A stretch of DNA of 64,000 bases from Oryzomonas japonica (GTDB lineage: Bacteria > Desulfobacterota > Desulfuromonadia > Geobacterales > Pseudopelobacteraceae), in NCBI RefSeq assembly GCF_008802365.1, contig NZ_VZQZ01000009.1, forward strand, positions 60,185 through 124,184, read 5' to 3'. How positions within the stretch are numbered: the first letter of the stretch is position 1; the number at the start of each line of letters is the position of its first letter. Below, in pieces: positions 1 to 7,812 of this stretch. The notes beneath the pieces are model-generated. The model was not told the origin of the DNA. It worked only from the letters and a program-made list of their open reading frames with translations, and did not search any database. The translations under genes and the position numbers were made by a program.

Positions 1-119
1 GCGCCGCCGACACGGAGATACTGGACGAACTGGTAGAACCTGAGCCCCAGCCAGAGCATGAAGGCGAGAAAGCAGAATTGGATCAGGATGCGCAGCGGCT
101 GGACGTAACGAGCGGACAT
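1..119 (-). CDS. N-terminus of a membrane protein, probably polyferredoxin type (partial)
   Basis: Only the first 39 codons lie in the window; the gene continues past base 1. The start ATG at 119 is preceded by a GGGAG ribosome site. The visible protein has a short polar start and then one hydrophobic segment with the pattern LRILIQFCFLAFMLWLGLRF followed by YQFV. This resembles the first membrane helix of NapH/YccM-like 4Fe-4S membrane ferredoxins known from Geobacter. The iron-sulfur motifs would lie outside the window, so the family call is inference. It follows htrA on the same strand after a hairpin. Confidence 0.5.
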   Translation of the reverse strand, partial: MSARYVQPLRILIQFCFLAFMLWLGLRFYQFVQYLRVGG

Positions 120-141
120 GGGGACTCCCGGGATGAAATGA

Positions 142-166
142 GAAGGGCGGGCCTGCGGCCCGCCCT
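142..166 (-). terminator. GC-rich hairpin downstream of htrA
   Basis: A perfect stem of about ten GC-rich pairs (AGGGCGGGCC and its complement) closes a three-base loop. It sits between the htrA stop and the start of the partial gene. On the minus strand it is followed by a weak T-rich stretch, so it could be a terminator or attenuator. Confidence 0.5.
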
Positions 167-174
167 CTCCGGTT

Positions 175-1593
175 TTATTGGTCGATCTTTACGGCAACGT
201 AGTAAAGCGCGCCATCGGGGTGCTTCAGGAGCAGGCGGGCCACGTCGCCCTTTTTCAGCTTGGCGACCACGGCGTTGTATTTCTCCCGGGTATCCGGCCC
301 CTGGCCGTTCACCTCAATGATCATGTCGCCAGGGGCGATCCCCGCCTCCTCGGCGGACGAACCGGGCTTCACCTCGCTGACGATCAGCCCCTTGGTGTCC
401 CTGATACCCAGGCGGGAGGCCAACTCCTTGGTCAGTTCCTGCACCACGATGCCGATGGATGCGCTCTCGGTGGTGCCAGCGGCAGCGGCCTGGGCCTCGC
501 CATCCTTCAACCGGGCGATGGTCACCCCTACCACCTGCTTCTTGCCGTCGCGGAAGATCATCAGCTTGACCTTCTTGTCGATGGGGGTGGCCGCAACGTA
601 GCGGGGCAGTTCATTCCCTTCGGTGATCGGTTTGCCGTCGTACTCCAGGATGATGTCGCCCGCCTTGAGTCCGGCCTTATCGGCCGGGGTGTCCTTCTCC
701 ACGTTGGCGATCAGGGCTCCCTTGTCCGAATCCAGGCCGAAGGATTTGGCCAAATCGGCGGTCAGCGGCTGGAAGCGCACCCCCAGATACCCCCTGGTGA
801 CCTTGCCCTTGTCCCGGAGTTGGGCCACGATGTCCTTTGCCATGTTGATGGGGATGGCAAACCCGATCCCCTGGCCGCCGGCGATGATGGCGGTATTGAT
901 GCCGATCACCCTGCCGTTGGCATCGAAGAGCGGCCCGCCGGAGTTGCCCGGGTTGATGGAGGCGTCGGTCTGGATGTAGTCGTCATACGGTCCGCTGCCG
1001 ATCACCCGCCCCTTGGCGCTGACGATCCCGGCCGTGACGGTCTGGGCCAGGCCGAAGGGGTTGCCGATGGCCATGACCCACTCCCCGACCTCCAGATTGT
1101 CGCTGTCCCCCAGTTCGGCGACCGGCAACTTTTCCTTCTCGCTGATCTTGATCAGCGCCAGGTCGAGTTTTTCGTCGCTCCCCGTAAGCTCGCCCTTGAT
1201 CTCCCGGCCGTCGGAAAGCTTGACCATCACCTCGTCGGCGCCGCTGACCACGTGGTTGTTGGTCAGGATGTACCCTTCGGCGCTGATGATGAAACCGGTG
1301 CCCAGGGCCTGCTCACGGCGCGGCCGCTGTTGCGGCGCCTCGTCGAAATAGCGGCCGAAGAAATCGTCGAAGAAATTGCCGAAGGGTGGTTGCTGAAGCT
1401 GGGGGTGTCGGGCGCGTTGCCGCGGTTTGATGTTCTTGGTGGTCCGTATATTGACGACGGTCGGTTTGAGCCGCTTCGCCAGGGCGACGAAGTCGGGACT
1501 GATCGGTTTGGCGATGGACATGACCGGGATTGCCAGGGTGGCAATCAGACCGGCGACCAGAAGACGGACCGTGGACACGAATGGTGTGGACAT
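175..1593 (-). CDS. htrA: Do/DegP-like periplasmic serine protease
   Basis: This is a trypsin-like protease/chaperone that degrades or refolds damaged envelope proteins. The 472-aa protein starts with a signal peptide (about residues 1-28). A protease domain follows with the full triad: His114 in NNHVVSG, Asp144 in DLALI and Ser218 in GNSGGPL. Two PDZ domains come next (roughly 265-360 and 380-465), the usual DegP/DegQ architecture and length. A Gln/Arg/Pro-rich loop around residues 57-95 matches the LA loop. It lies downstream of an OmpR-type regulator on the same strand with about 125 bases between, so co-regulation is possible. Confidence 0.95.
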   Translation of the reverse strand: MSTPFVSTVRLLVAGLIATLAIPVMSIAKPISPDFVALAKRLKPTVVNIRTTKNIKPRQRARHPQLQQPPFGNFFDDFFGRYFDEAPQQRPRREQALGTGFIISAEGYILTNNHVVSGADEVMVKLSDGREIKGELTGSDEKLDLALIKISEKEKLPVAELGDSDNLEVGEWVMAIGNPFGLAQTVTAGIVSAKGRVIGSGPYDDYIQTDASINPGNSGGPLFDANGRVIGINTAIIAGGQGIGFAIPINMAKDIVAQLRDKGKVTRGYLGVRFQPLTADLAKSFGLDSDKGALIANVEKDTPADKAGLKAGDIILEYDGKPITEGNELPRYVAATPIDKKVKLMIFRDGKKQVVGVTIARLKDGEAQAAAAGTTESASIGIVVQELTKELASRLGIRDTKGLIVSEVKPGSSAEEAGIAPGDMIIEVNGQGPDTREKYNAVVAKLKKGDVARLLLKHPDGALYYVAVKIDQ

Positions 1594-1719
1594 GTTCTGA
1601 CCTCCGAGATTTTATGGGGTTGACAACCGACAAGGGCGGATCGCATTACCAGCCACGACGCCGCCCTTGACCCTTTTGGGGGAAAATAATCCATCAACCG
1701 ACAAAAATCAAGTCCCCCG

Positions 1720-2391
1720 CTACCCCTCCCGCAGGATATACCCCTGGCCGCGGACGGTGTGGATCAGTTTGCCGGAATAATCCTTGTCGATCTTCTTGCG
1801 CAGGTAGTTGACATACACGTCGATGATGTTGGTAAAGCTGTCGAAGGCGTAGTCCCACACGTGCTCGGCAATCATGGCCCGGGAGAGGACGGTGTTGGGA
1901 TTGCGCATCAGGTACTCCAGAAGGCCGTACTCCTTGGACGTCAGGTCGATCTCCTTGACGCCGCGCCACACCTTGTGGCTGACCGGATCGAGCCGCAGGT
2001 CGGCGAAACGGATTTCGGCGCCCCGGTCCTGCTCGCCTCTCCGCAGGAGGGCACGGACGCGGGCCAGCAATTCGGCAAAGGCGAACGGCTTGGTAAGATA
2101 GTCGTCGGAACCGGCGTCCAGGCCGGACACGATATCCTCCATATTGTCGCGGGCGGTCAACATCAGCACCGGCACGCGGTTTCCCGCTTCCCGCAGCTCC
2201 CTGACCACCGCCATGCCGTCCTTTTTGGGCAGCATCATATCCATGATAACCAGGTTGTAGTCGCCGTCCCGGGCCTGCCTGAAGCCATCGAGGCCGTCAT
2301 AGGCCACCGCGACCTTGTAGTTGTCGTCCTCGAGACCGCGCTTGATGAAGCTGGCGACCTTCTTTTCGTCTTCAACCACGAGAATGTTCAT
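1720..2391 (-). CDS. OmpR/PhoB-family response regulator
   Basis: A 223-aa transcriptional regulator with an N-terminal receiver domain: acidic pair E7/D8, phosphoacceptor Asp51 in VIMDMMLP, and Lys in LTKPF. The C-terminal winged helix ends TVRGQGYIL, typical of the CusR/CopR/QseB branch. The start was placed at the ATG at 2391 because GGGAGG lies seven bases upstream; an upstream in-frame ATG at 2424 lacks such a site. No histidine kinase gene is adjacent, so the partner is unknown. The nearest downstream gene on the strand is htrA, which suggests but does not prove an envelope-stress role. Confidence 0.93.
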   Translation of the reverse strand: MNILVVEDEKKVASFIKRGLEDDNYKVAVAYDGLDGFRQARDGDYNLVIMDMMLPKKDGMAVVRELREAGNRVPVLMLTARDNMEDIVSGLDAGSDDYLTKPFAFAELLARVRALLRRGEQDRGAEIRFADLRLDPVSHKVWRGVKEIDLTSKEYGLLEYLMRNPNTVLSRAMIAEHVWDYAFDSFTNIIDVYVNYLRKKIDKDYSGKLIHTVRGQGYILREG

Positions 2392-2458
2392 GTGTACCTC
2401 CCTCATAATATCGACCCGGTACATCTATGTGAAAAACGCTCGGGAAACCGCTTCAGCT

Positions 2459-3268
2459 TCAATAGACGGGCGGTTCATCCCGGCGCCGCATGATCTCCGA
2501 TGCCGATTCCTCCACCGATTTGTTGGTAACATCGATGGTCAGCCATTCCGGGTGCTGCCGGTACAGTTTTTTGCAGAATGCGACCTCGTCCTCCACCTGC
2601 TGATAATCGGCGTAGCTCCCGCGGGGGCTCTGCCGCATGTTGAGCAGCCGCGAGGTGCGGATCTCCACCAGGCGCCGGGTATCGATGATCAACCCCACGA
2701 CCTTGGCCGGGTCGATCTGGAACAGCTCCTCAGGGGGCTCGATCCCCTTTACCAGCGGCACGTTGGCCACCTTGTACCCCTTGTGGGCCAGATACATGGA
2801 GAGGGGGGTCTTGGACGACCGGGACACCCCCACCAGGACCAAATCGGCCTTGTACAGGTGCCGGGTCTCCTGGCCGTCGTCGTGCTTGACCGTGAAATCC
2901 ACCGCCTCGATCCGTTTGTGGTAGTCGGTGTCGATGCGGTGCAGCAGTCCGGGAATCTCCCGCGACGGGGCTCCCAGATAGCGGGACAGGTTGTAGATCA
3001 GACTGCTCAGCAGGTCCACCGCGATGAGGCCCTGCTCCTCGGCGACCCGTTCGACCGCCTCGGAGAGGTGCGGGTCCACGAGGGTATAGACCAGCATTCC
3101 CGGTTCGCGCACCACCACGGCAAGGGCCTGTTGCAGGTCGTTCTGGGAACGGATCTGGAACACACGGTTGACCTTGACGTCCTCTTCGTAGAATTGAGAA
3201 AGAGCCGCCTTGATCACCCGTTCCGCGGTCTCGCCGGTTGAGTCGGAAAAGACGTAGATCGTTTTCAT
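2459..3268 (-). CDS. Pyruvate,phosphate dikinase / PEP synthase regulatory protein (DUF299)
   Basis: Members of this family switch PEP synthase or PPDK on and off through ADP-dependent phosphorylation and Pi-dependent dephosphorylation of a threonine. The 269-aa protein is of normal family length. It has the conserved N-terminal SDSTGETAE motif and a P-loop-like GVSRSSKT at residues 147-154. The gluconeogenic target gene is not in the window. It precedes the OmpR-type regulator by 67 bases on the same strand. Confidence 0.92.
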   Translation of the reverse strand: MKTIYVFSDSTGETAERVIKAALSQFYEEDVKVNRVFQIRSQNDLQQALAVVVREPGMLVYTLVDPHLSEAVERVAEEQGLIAVDLLSSLIYNLSRYLGAPSREIPGLLHRIDTDYHKRIEAVDFTVKHDDGQETRHLYKADLVLVGVSRSSKTPLSMYLAHKGYKVANVPLVKGIEPPEELFQIDPAKVVGLIIDTRRLVEIRTSRLLNMRQSPRGSYADYQQVEDEVAFCKKLYRQHPEWLTIDVTNKSVEESASEIMRRRDEPPVY

Positions 3269-3510
3269 TTATCTCGCCGTAACCTTGCCAGTCTCATTAG
3301 TTTAAAGACGATTTTTCTAATTAAATATCGCCAGCACAGTAATATGTCAAGAGTTTTCGTTTACGGGAAAAATCTTATTAACGCTTTACATATCGGGGTG
3401 ATTGATTATATTTTGTTTAATTGCGGTGCATGGCTGCCGGATGGCCCGCACCCTGTTTTTTCCGGGCGGGTTCGGGGCGGCCGTAGGAAAGAGGGGATTG
3501 GGGTTTTTGC

Positions 3511-4077
3511 ATGGGAATGGCCGAGGATTTCGCAACACTCGAACAGGCGCTGGCCGATCTGGTCCTGCGCTATGAACAGTATTTCTCCGGCCTGGAGAAA
3601 CGGGAGCCGCTCCCCCTGCGTGGCGAGGTGGAGAGGACGGTGCGGCGCTATATCGGCACGCCCATCAACAACACCATGCTCAAACATAAATTCGCCACCC
3701 TGGTCGCCCGCTTCAACACCTATCGGGAACATTGGAACCGTATCCTCCGGCTCATGGAAGAGGGGAAGTATTCCCGCGACCGCTTCATCAGCGACCTGCA
3801 TCAGAGGCAGCGCAGCGGCGCTTCACCGGCAAAGGCGGAGCCCGACCGGCCAACGCCTGACGGGCCGGACAATCAGGTGGAGCGGGTCTACCGGGAATAC
3901 TGCGAAGCCCGCAAAAGCTGCAACCTGCCGATAGACGGCATCAGCCGCGACCAGATCCGGGCGGCCATCGAGAAACAAAAACCGGCCCTCAAGGGGAAGC
4001 TGGGGACCGACGACCTGGCATTCCGGGTGGTGGTGGAAAACGGCAAACCCAAGATCAAGGCCGGCCTGAAAAAATGA
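3511..4077 (+). CDS. Conserved hypothetical, MXAN_5187 C-terminal-like
   Basis: A 188-aa soluble protein with no signal peptide or membrane segment. The first 100 residues look helical and contain LRYEQYFSGLEKREPLPLR and FATLVARFNTYREHWNRIL. This resembles the C-terminal domain of the Myxococcus MXAN_5187 family as I remember it. A low-complexity linker (about 105-125) is followed by a charged, basic C-terminus. Function is unknown. It reads toward mfd, 130 bases upstream of it. A second ATG at 3517 could also be the start. Confidence 0.6.
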   Translation: MGMAEDFATLEQALADLVLRYEQYFSGLEKREPLPLRGEVERTVRRYIGTPINNTMLKHKFATLVARFNTYREHWNRILRLMEEGKYSRDRFISDLHQRQRSGASPAKAEPDRPTPDGPDNQVERVYREYCEARKSCNLPIDGISRDQIRAAIEKQKPALKGKLGTDDLAFRVVVENGKPKIKAGLKK

Positions 4078-4207
4078 CCCGACAGACCGACGCGCCGGAA
4101 TCAGGACACCTGCACGACGGCACGGCGTAACCTCTCCGGTGAAAGAGCTTCCAAACGAGCCGACGAAAGCATGACCAAAGCAAGGCGCCGCGCATGATGG
4201 TACCCCC

Positions 4208-7200
4208 ATGACCTCTCCGACAACAATCTCCCTGCCGCCCCAATTAGTGGATTGCCTGGCTGCCCTGCGCAGGGGCGACCGGCGTATCGTTCTGCCCGGC
4301 CTGAAGGGCTCCGCCGCCGCCTATGTGGTTGCCGCCCTGCTCGGTTCGTCCCCTAAGGGGCTCCTGGTCATCACCGCCGACCAGGAGGCCGCCGACGAGT
4401 TCTGCCGGGAACTGGCCTTTTTCGGCAGCGACGTCCCCCCCCTCTCCTTCCCGGCCTGGGACAGCGCCCCCTTTGCGGCGGCCTCCCCCCACCCCGACAT
4501 CTCGGGCGCACGGCTCGACGCCCTCTCCCGCATGCACGGCAATCAGGCCCGGGCGGTGGTGCTGCCGGTGGCGGCGGCCCTGCAAAAGGTCCTGCCCCGG
4601 ACCGTCTTCAACCAGGTTGCCTGCTACCTGGTGGCCGGCGAGGAGTTCGACCGGGACGTGCTTTTGGGCAAACTGGTCAGGCTCGGCTACTCCAGCGCCC
4701 CCCTGGTGGACGACCGCGGCACCTTTGCCGTCCGGGGCGGCATCCTGGACATCTTCCCCCCCAACTTCAGCACGCCGGTCAGGATCGAGTTCTTCGGCGA
4801 CACGGTGGAGACCATGCGCGCCTTCGATCCCCTGACCCAGCGCTCGCTCCAGCCGGTTGAGGAACTGGTGCTGCTCCCGTCCCGGGAACTGCTCCTCACC
4901 GACGAGGTCCTGGACGATATCTCTCCCCGGCTGAAGCAGTGCTGCGACGACCTGGACATCCCGGCCGACCGGCGGCGCCTGATCCTGGAGGATCTGCGCA
5001 ACGCCGTCTACTTCCAGGGCATCGAGTACCTCCAGCCGCTCCTGCACCCCGGCCTGGAGACCGTCTTCGACTATGCGCCGGCCGCGCCGGTGGTCCTGCT
5101 CGACCCCGAGGCGGTCCGCGAGGCCGCCGCCCGCTTCGCCGACGAGATCGCCGCGGGCGGGGACAAGGCCCGCGCCGGCCGCCTGCCCCATTCGCCGCCG
5201 GAAGCGCTGTACCTGGACGCCGGGCAGCTTGAGGGCATCCTGGCCGGCAAAAGCCGCCTGGAACTTTCCGGACTGGCGCTGGACGGCGGGGGGGAGGCCA
5301 CGACCATCGCCATCCCCTGCGAGGACAACGCCGGTCTGCGGGTCTCCGTCTCCAAGGAGACCACCCACGCCCTGGCCCCCCTCTCCCAGACCCTGCGGGG
5401 GTGGCTCGACCAGGACTTCCGCGTCCTGGTCGCCTGCCACCAGCGCCCCCAGGCGGAACGGCTCAAGGAGTTGCTGGCCCCCTACGCCATCCCCTGCGTT
5501 ATCAGCGAGGCGACCTTCTCCGAAACCATCTCCGGCGCCCCCGCAGGCGTGACCATGGTCCTGGGGGAGGTCTCCCGCGGCTTCCGTCTCCCCTCCTCCC
5601 GCCTGGCCCTGGTGGCCGAGGAGGAGCTGTTCGGCAAGCGGGTCAAGCGGCGGGGCATCTCCGAGGTGCGCAAGAAACAGATTCTGGCCTCCCTGGCCGA
5701 ACTCAAGCCGGGCGACTACATGGTGCACGTGGACCACGGCATCGGCCTGTACCGGGGACTTCAGCACGTCAATATCGCCGGTATCGGCGGCGACTTCCTG
5801 CTCCTGGAGTACGCCGGCGGCGACAAGCTCTACCTCCCCATGGACCGCCTGGGGCTGGTGCAGCGCTATGTGGGCCCCGAGGGGAGCCAACCAGCCCTGG
5901 ACAAGCTGGGGGGGAGTTCGTGGGAAAAGACCAAGGGCAAGGCCAAGAAGGACATCGAGGAGTTGGCCGGCGAACTGCTGGAGATCTATGCCAAACGCCA
6001 GATCTGCGAGGGGTTCTCCTTTTCGCCCCCGGACGAGATGTACCGGGAGTTCGAGGCCGCCTTTGCCTGGGATGAGACCCCCGACCAGCTCTCCGCCATC
6101 CAGGATGTGTTGGCCGACATGCAGCGTTCCCGCCCCATGGACCGGCTGGTGTGCGGCGACGTGGGGTACGGCAAGACGGAGGTGGCCCTGCGGGGCGCCT
6201 TCAAGGCGGCCCTGGACGGCAAACAGGTGGGCATCCTGGTGCCGACCACCATCCTGGCCCAACAGCACTACGAGACCTTCCACGAACGGCTCAAGGAGTA
6301 CCCGGTCACGGTCGAGGTCATCTCCCGCTTCCGCACCCCCAAGGAGCAGAAGGAGCTACTGGAGCGCCTCAAGAAGGGGGACATCGACATCATCATCGGC
6401 ACCCACCGCCTGTTGCAGAAGGATGTGGCCTTCAAGGACCTGGGGCTTCTGATCATCGACGAGGAACAGCGTTTCGGCGTCAAGGACAAGGAGCGGCTCA
6501 AGGCCTTCCGGGCCGTGGTGGACGTCATGACCCTGACCGCCACCCCGATCCCCCGCACCCTGTACATGTCGATGATGGGCATCCGCGACCTGTCCATCAT
6601 CGACACCCCGCCGGTGGACCGCCTGGCCGTCAAGACCTTCGTGGCCCGCTTCTCCGAGGAGTTGGTCCGGGAGGCGGTCATGCGCGAACTGCGCCGGGGA
6701 GGCCAGGTCTTTTTCGTCCACAACCGGGTCCAGACCATCGCCAAGCGTCTGGAACAGCTCAGCGCCATCGTGCCCGAGGCCAGGATCGCCGTGGGGCACG
6801 GCCAGATGAACGAGCACGATCTGGAGAAGGTCATGCTCGGTTTCATGCACGGGGAAACCAACGTGCTCCTCTGCACCACCATCATCGAATCGGGCCTGGA
6901 CATCCCCAACGCCAACACCCTGATCATCGACCACGCCGACAAGTTCGGCCTGTCCCAGCTCTACCAGTTGCGCGGCCGGGTGGGGCGCTCGACCCAGCGC
7001 GGCTACGCCTATCTGCTCGTGCCGGGCGAAGGCTCCATCAGCGGCGACGCCCGGGAACGCCTGCGCATCCTCCAGGACATCTCCGAACTGGGGGCCGGCT
7101 TCCGCATCGCCACTCACGACATGGAGATCCGCGGGGCGGGCGACATGCTGGGGAGCCGCCAGTCCGGCACCGTGGTGGAGATCGGCTTCGAACTGTACAA

Positions 7201-7708
7201 CCAGATGCTGGAGGAGACCATCTGCCGCCTGCGGGGCGAGGAGATGACCGAACGGGTCGAGCCGGAGATCAACCTCAAGGTGCCGGCCTTCATCCCCGAG
7301 GCGTACATCAAGGAGACCGGCCAACGCCTGGTGATCTACAAGAAGCTGACCCAGGCCGAGAACGAGGAGGACGTGCTGGACGTGCAGAACGAGGTCAGCG
7401 ACCGCTTCGGCGCCTACCCCCTGGCCACCGCCTACCTGTTCGAGATCATGAAGCTGCGGGTCCTTTTGAAACGCCTGCTGGTGCGGCAAATCGACTACGA
7501 CGGCAAGAACATCGTCGTCTCCTTCCACCCCCGCACTCCGGCCCCGCCGGACACCATCATCGCCATGATGAAGAACGAGCCGAAGAAGTACCAGTTCACC
7601 CCCGACTATCGTCTGGTGGCGGCCATCAAGGGCAGCGCCTTCGAGGACATTCTGGACGCGGCCCGCAAGCTGCTGCTGCGCCTGCTGCCGCCCGCCTCCG
7701 CTCCTTAA
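4208..7708 (+). CDS. mfd: Transcription-repair coupling factor
   Basis: Mfd removes RNA polymerase stalled at DNA damage and recruits UvrA for nucleotide excision repair. At 1166 aa it is full length. The N-terminal third is UvrB-like. The RNA-polymerase interaction (CarD-like) domain is seen around residues 498-570 (PGDYMVHVDHGIGLYRG). The RecG-like translocase follows with Walker A GDVGYGKTE near residue 651, a DEEQ box near 753 and the helicase motif LTATPIPRTL. The C-terminal TRCF domain is intact. It is followed by the haem GGDEF/EAL gene after about 100 bases. Confidence 0.98.
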   Translation: MTSPTTISLPPQLVDCLAALRRGDRRIVLPGLKGSAAAYVVAALLGSSPKGLLVITADQEAADEFCRELAFFGSDVPPLSFPAWDSAPFAAASPHPDISGARLDALSRMHGNQARAVVLPVAAALQKVLPRTVFNQVACYLVAGEEFDRDVLLGKLVRLGYSSAPLVDDRGTFAVRGGILDIFPPNFSTPVRIEFFGDTVETMRAFDPLTQRSLQPVEELVLLPSRELLLTDEVLDDISPRLKQCCDDLDIPADRRRLILEDLRNAVYFQGIEYLQPLLHPGLETVFDYAPAAPVVLLDPEAVREAAARFADEIAAGGDKARAGRLPHSPPEALYLDAGQLEGILAGKSRLELSGLALDGGGEATTIAIPCEDNAGLRVSVSKETTHALAPLSQTLRGWLDQDFRVLVACHQRPQAERLKELLAPYAIPCVISEATFSETISGAPAGVTMVLGEVSRGFRLPSSRLALVAEEELFGKRVKRRGISEVRKKQILASLAELKPGDYMVHVDHGIGLYRGLQHVNIAGIGGDFLLLEYAGGDKLYLPMDRLGLVQRYVGPEGSQPALDKLGGSSWEKTKGKAKKDIEELAGELLEIYAKRQICEGFSFSPPDEMYREFEAAFAWDETPDQLSAIQDVLADMQRSRPMDRLVCGDVGYGKTEVALRGAFKAALDGKQVGILVPTTILAQQHYETFHERLKEYPVTVEVISRFRTPKEQKELLERLKKGDIDIIIGTHRLLQKDVAFKDLGLLIIDEEQRFGVKDKERLKAFRAVVDVMTLTATPIPRTLYMSMMGIRDLSIIDTPPVDRLAVKTFVARFSEELVREAVMRELRRGGQVFFVHNRVQTIAKRLEQLSAIVPEARIAVGHGQMNEHDLEKVMLGFMHGETNVLLCTTIIESGLDIPNANTLIIDHADKFGLSQLYQLRGRVGRSTQRGYAYLLVPGEGSISGDARERLRILQDISELGAGFRIATHDMEIRGAGDMLGSRQSGTVVEIGFELYNQMLEETICRLRGEEMTERVEPEINLKVPAFIPEAYIKETGQRLVIYKKLTQAENEEDVLDVQNEVSDRFGAYPLATAYLFEIMKLRVLLKRLLVRQIDYDGKNIVVSFHPRTPAPPDTIIAMMKNEPKKYQFTPDYRLVAAIKGSAFEDILDAARKLLLRLLPPASAP

Positions 7709-7812
7709 CGAAAAATAATGACGCCCCGTGTTGAATTATTAGGTCAAACAGGATATATATTGTCCTCTATCGTTTCGATTCACACATCCTTCACCCTTGC
7801 AGGACCCCGGCA

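Noticed and set aside
175-1623. Long + strand frame opposite htrA
   Set aside because: It is a high-GC antisense shadow; the minus strand has the full protease with catalytic triad. The same holds for the long antisense frames over mfd, the haem GGDEF gene, the CHASE2 gene and shc.
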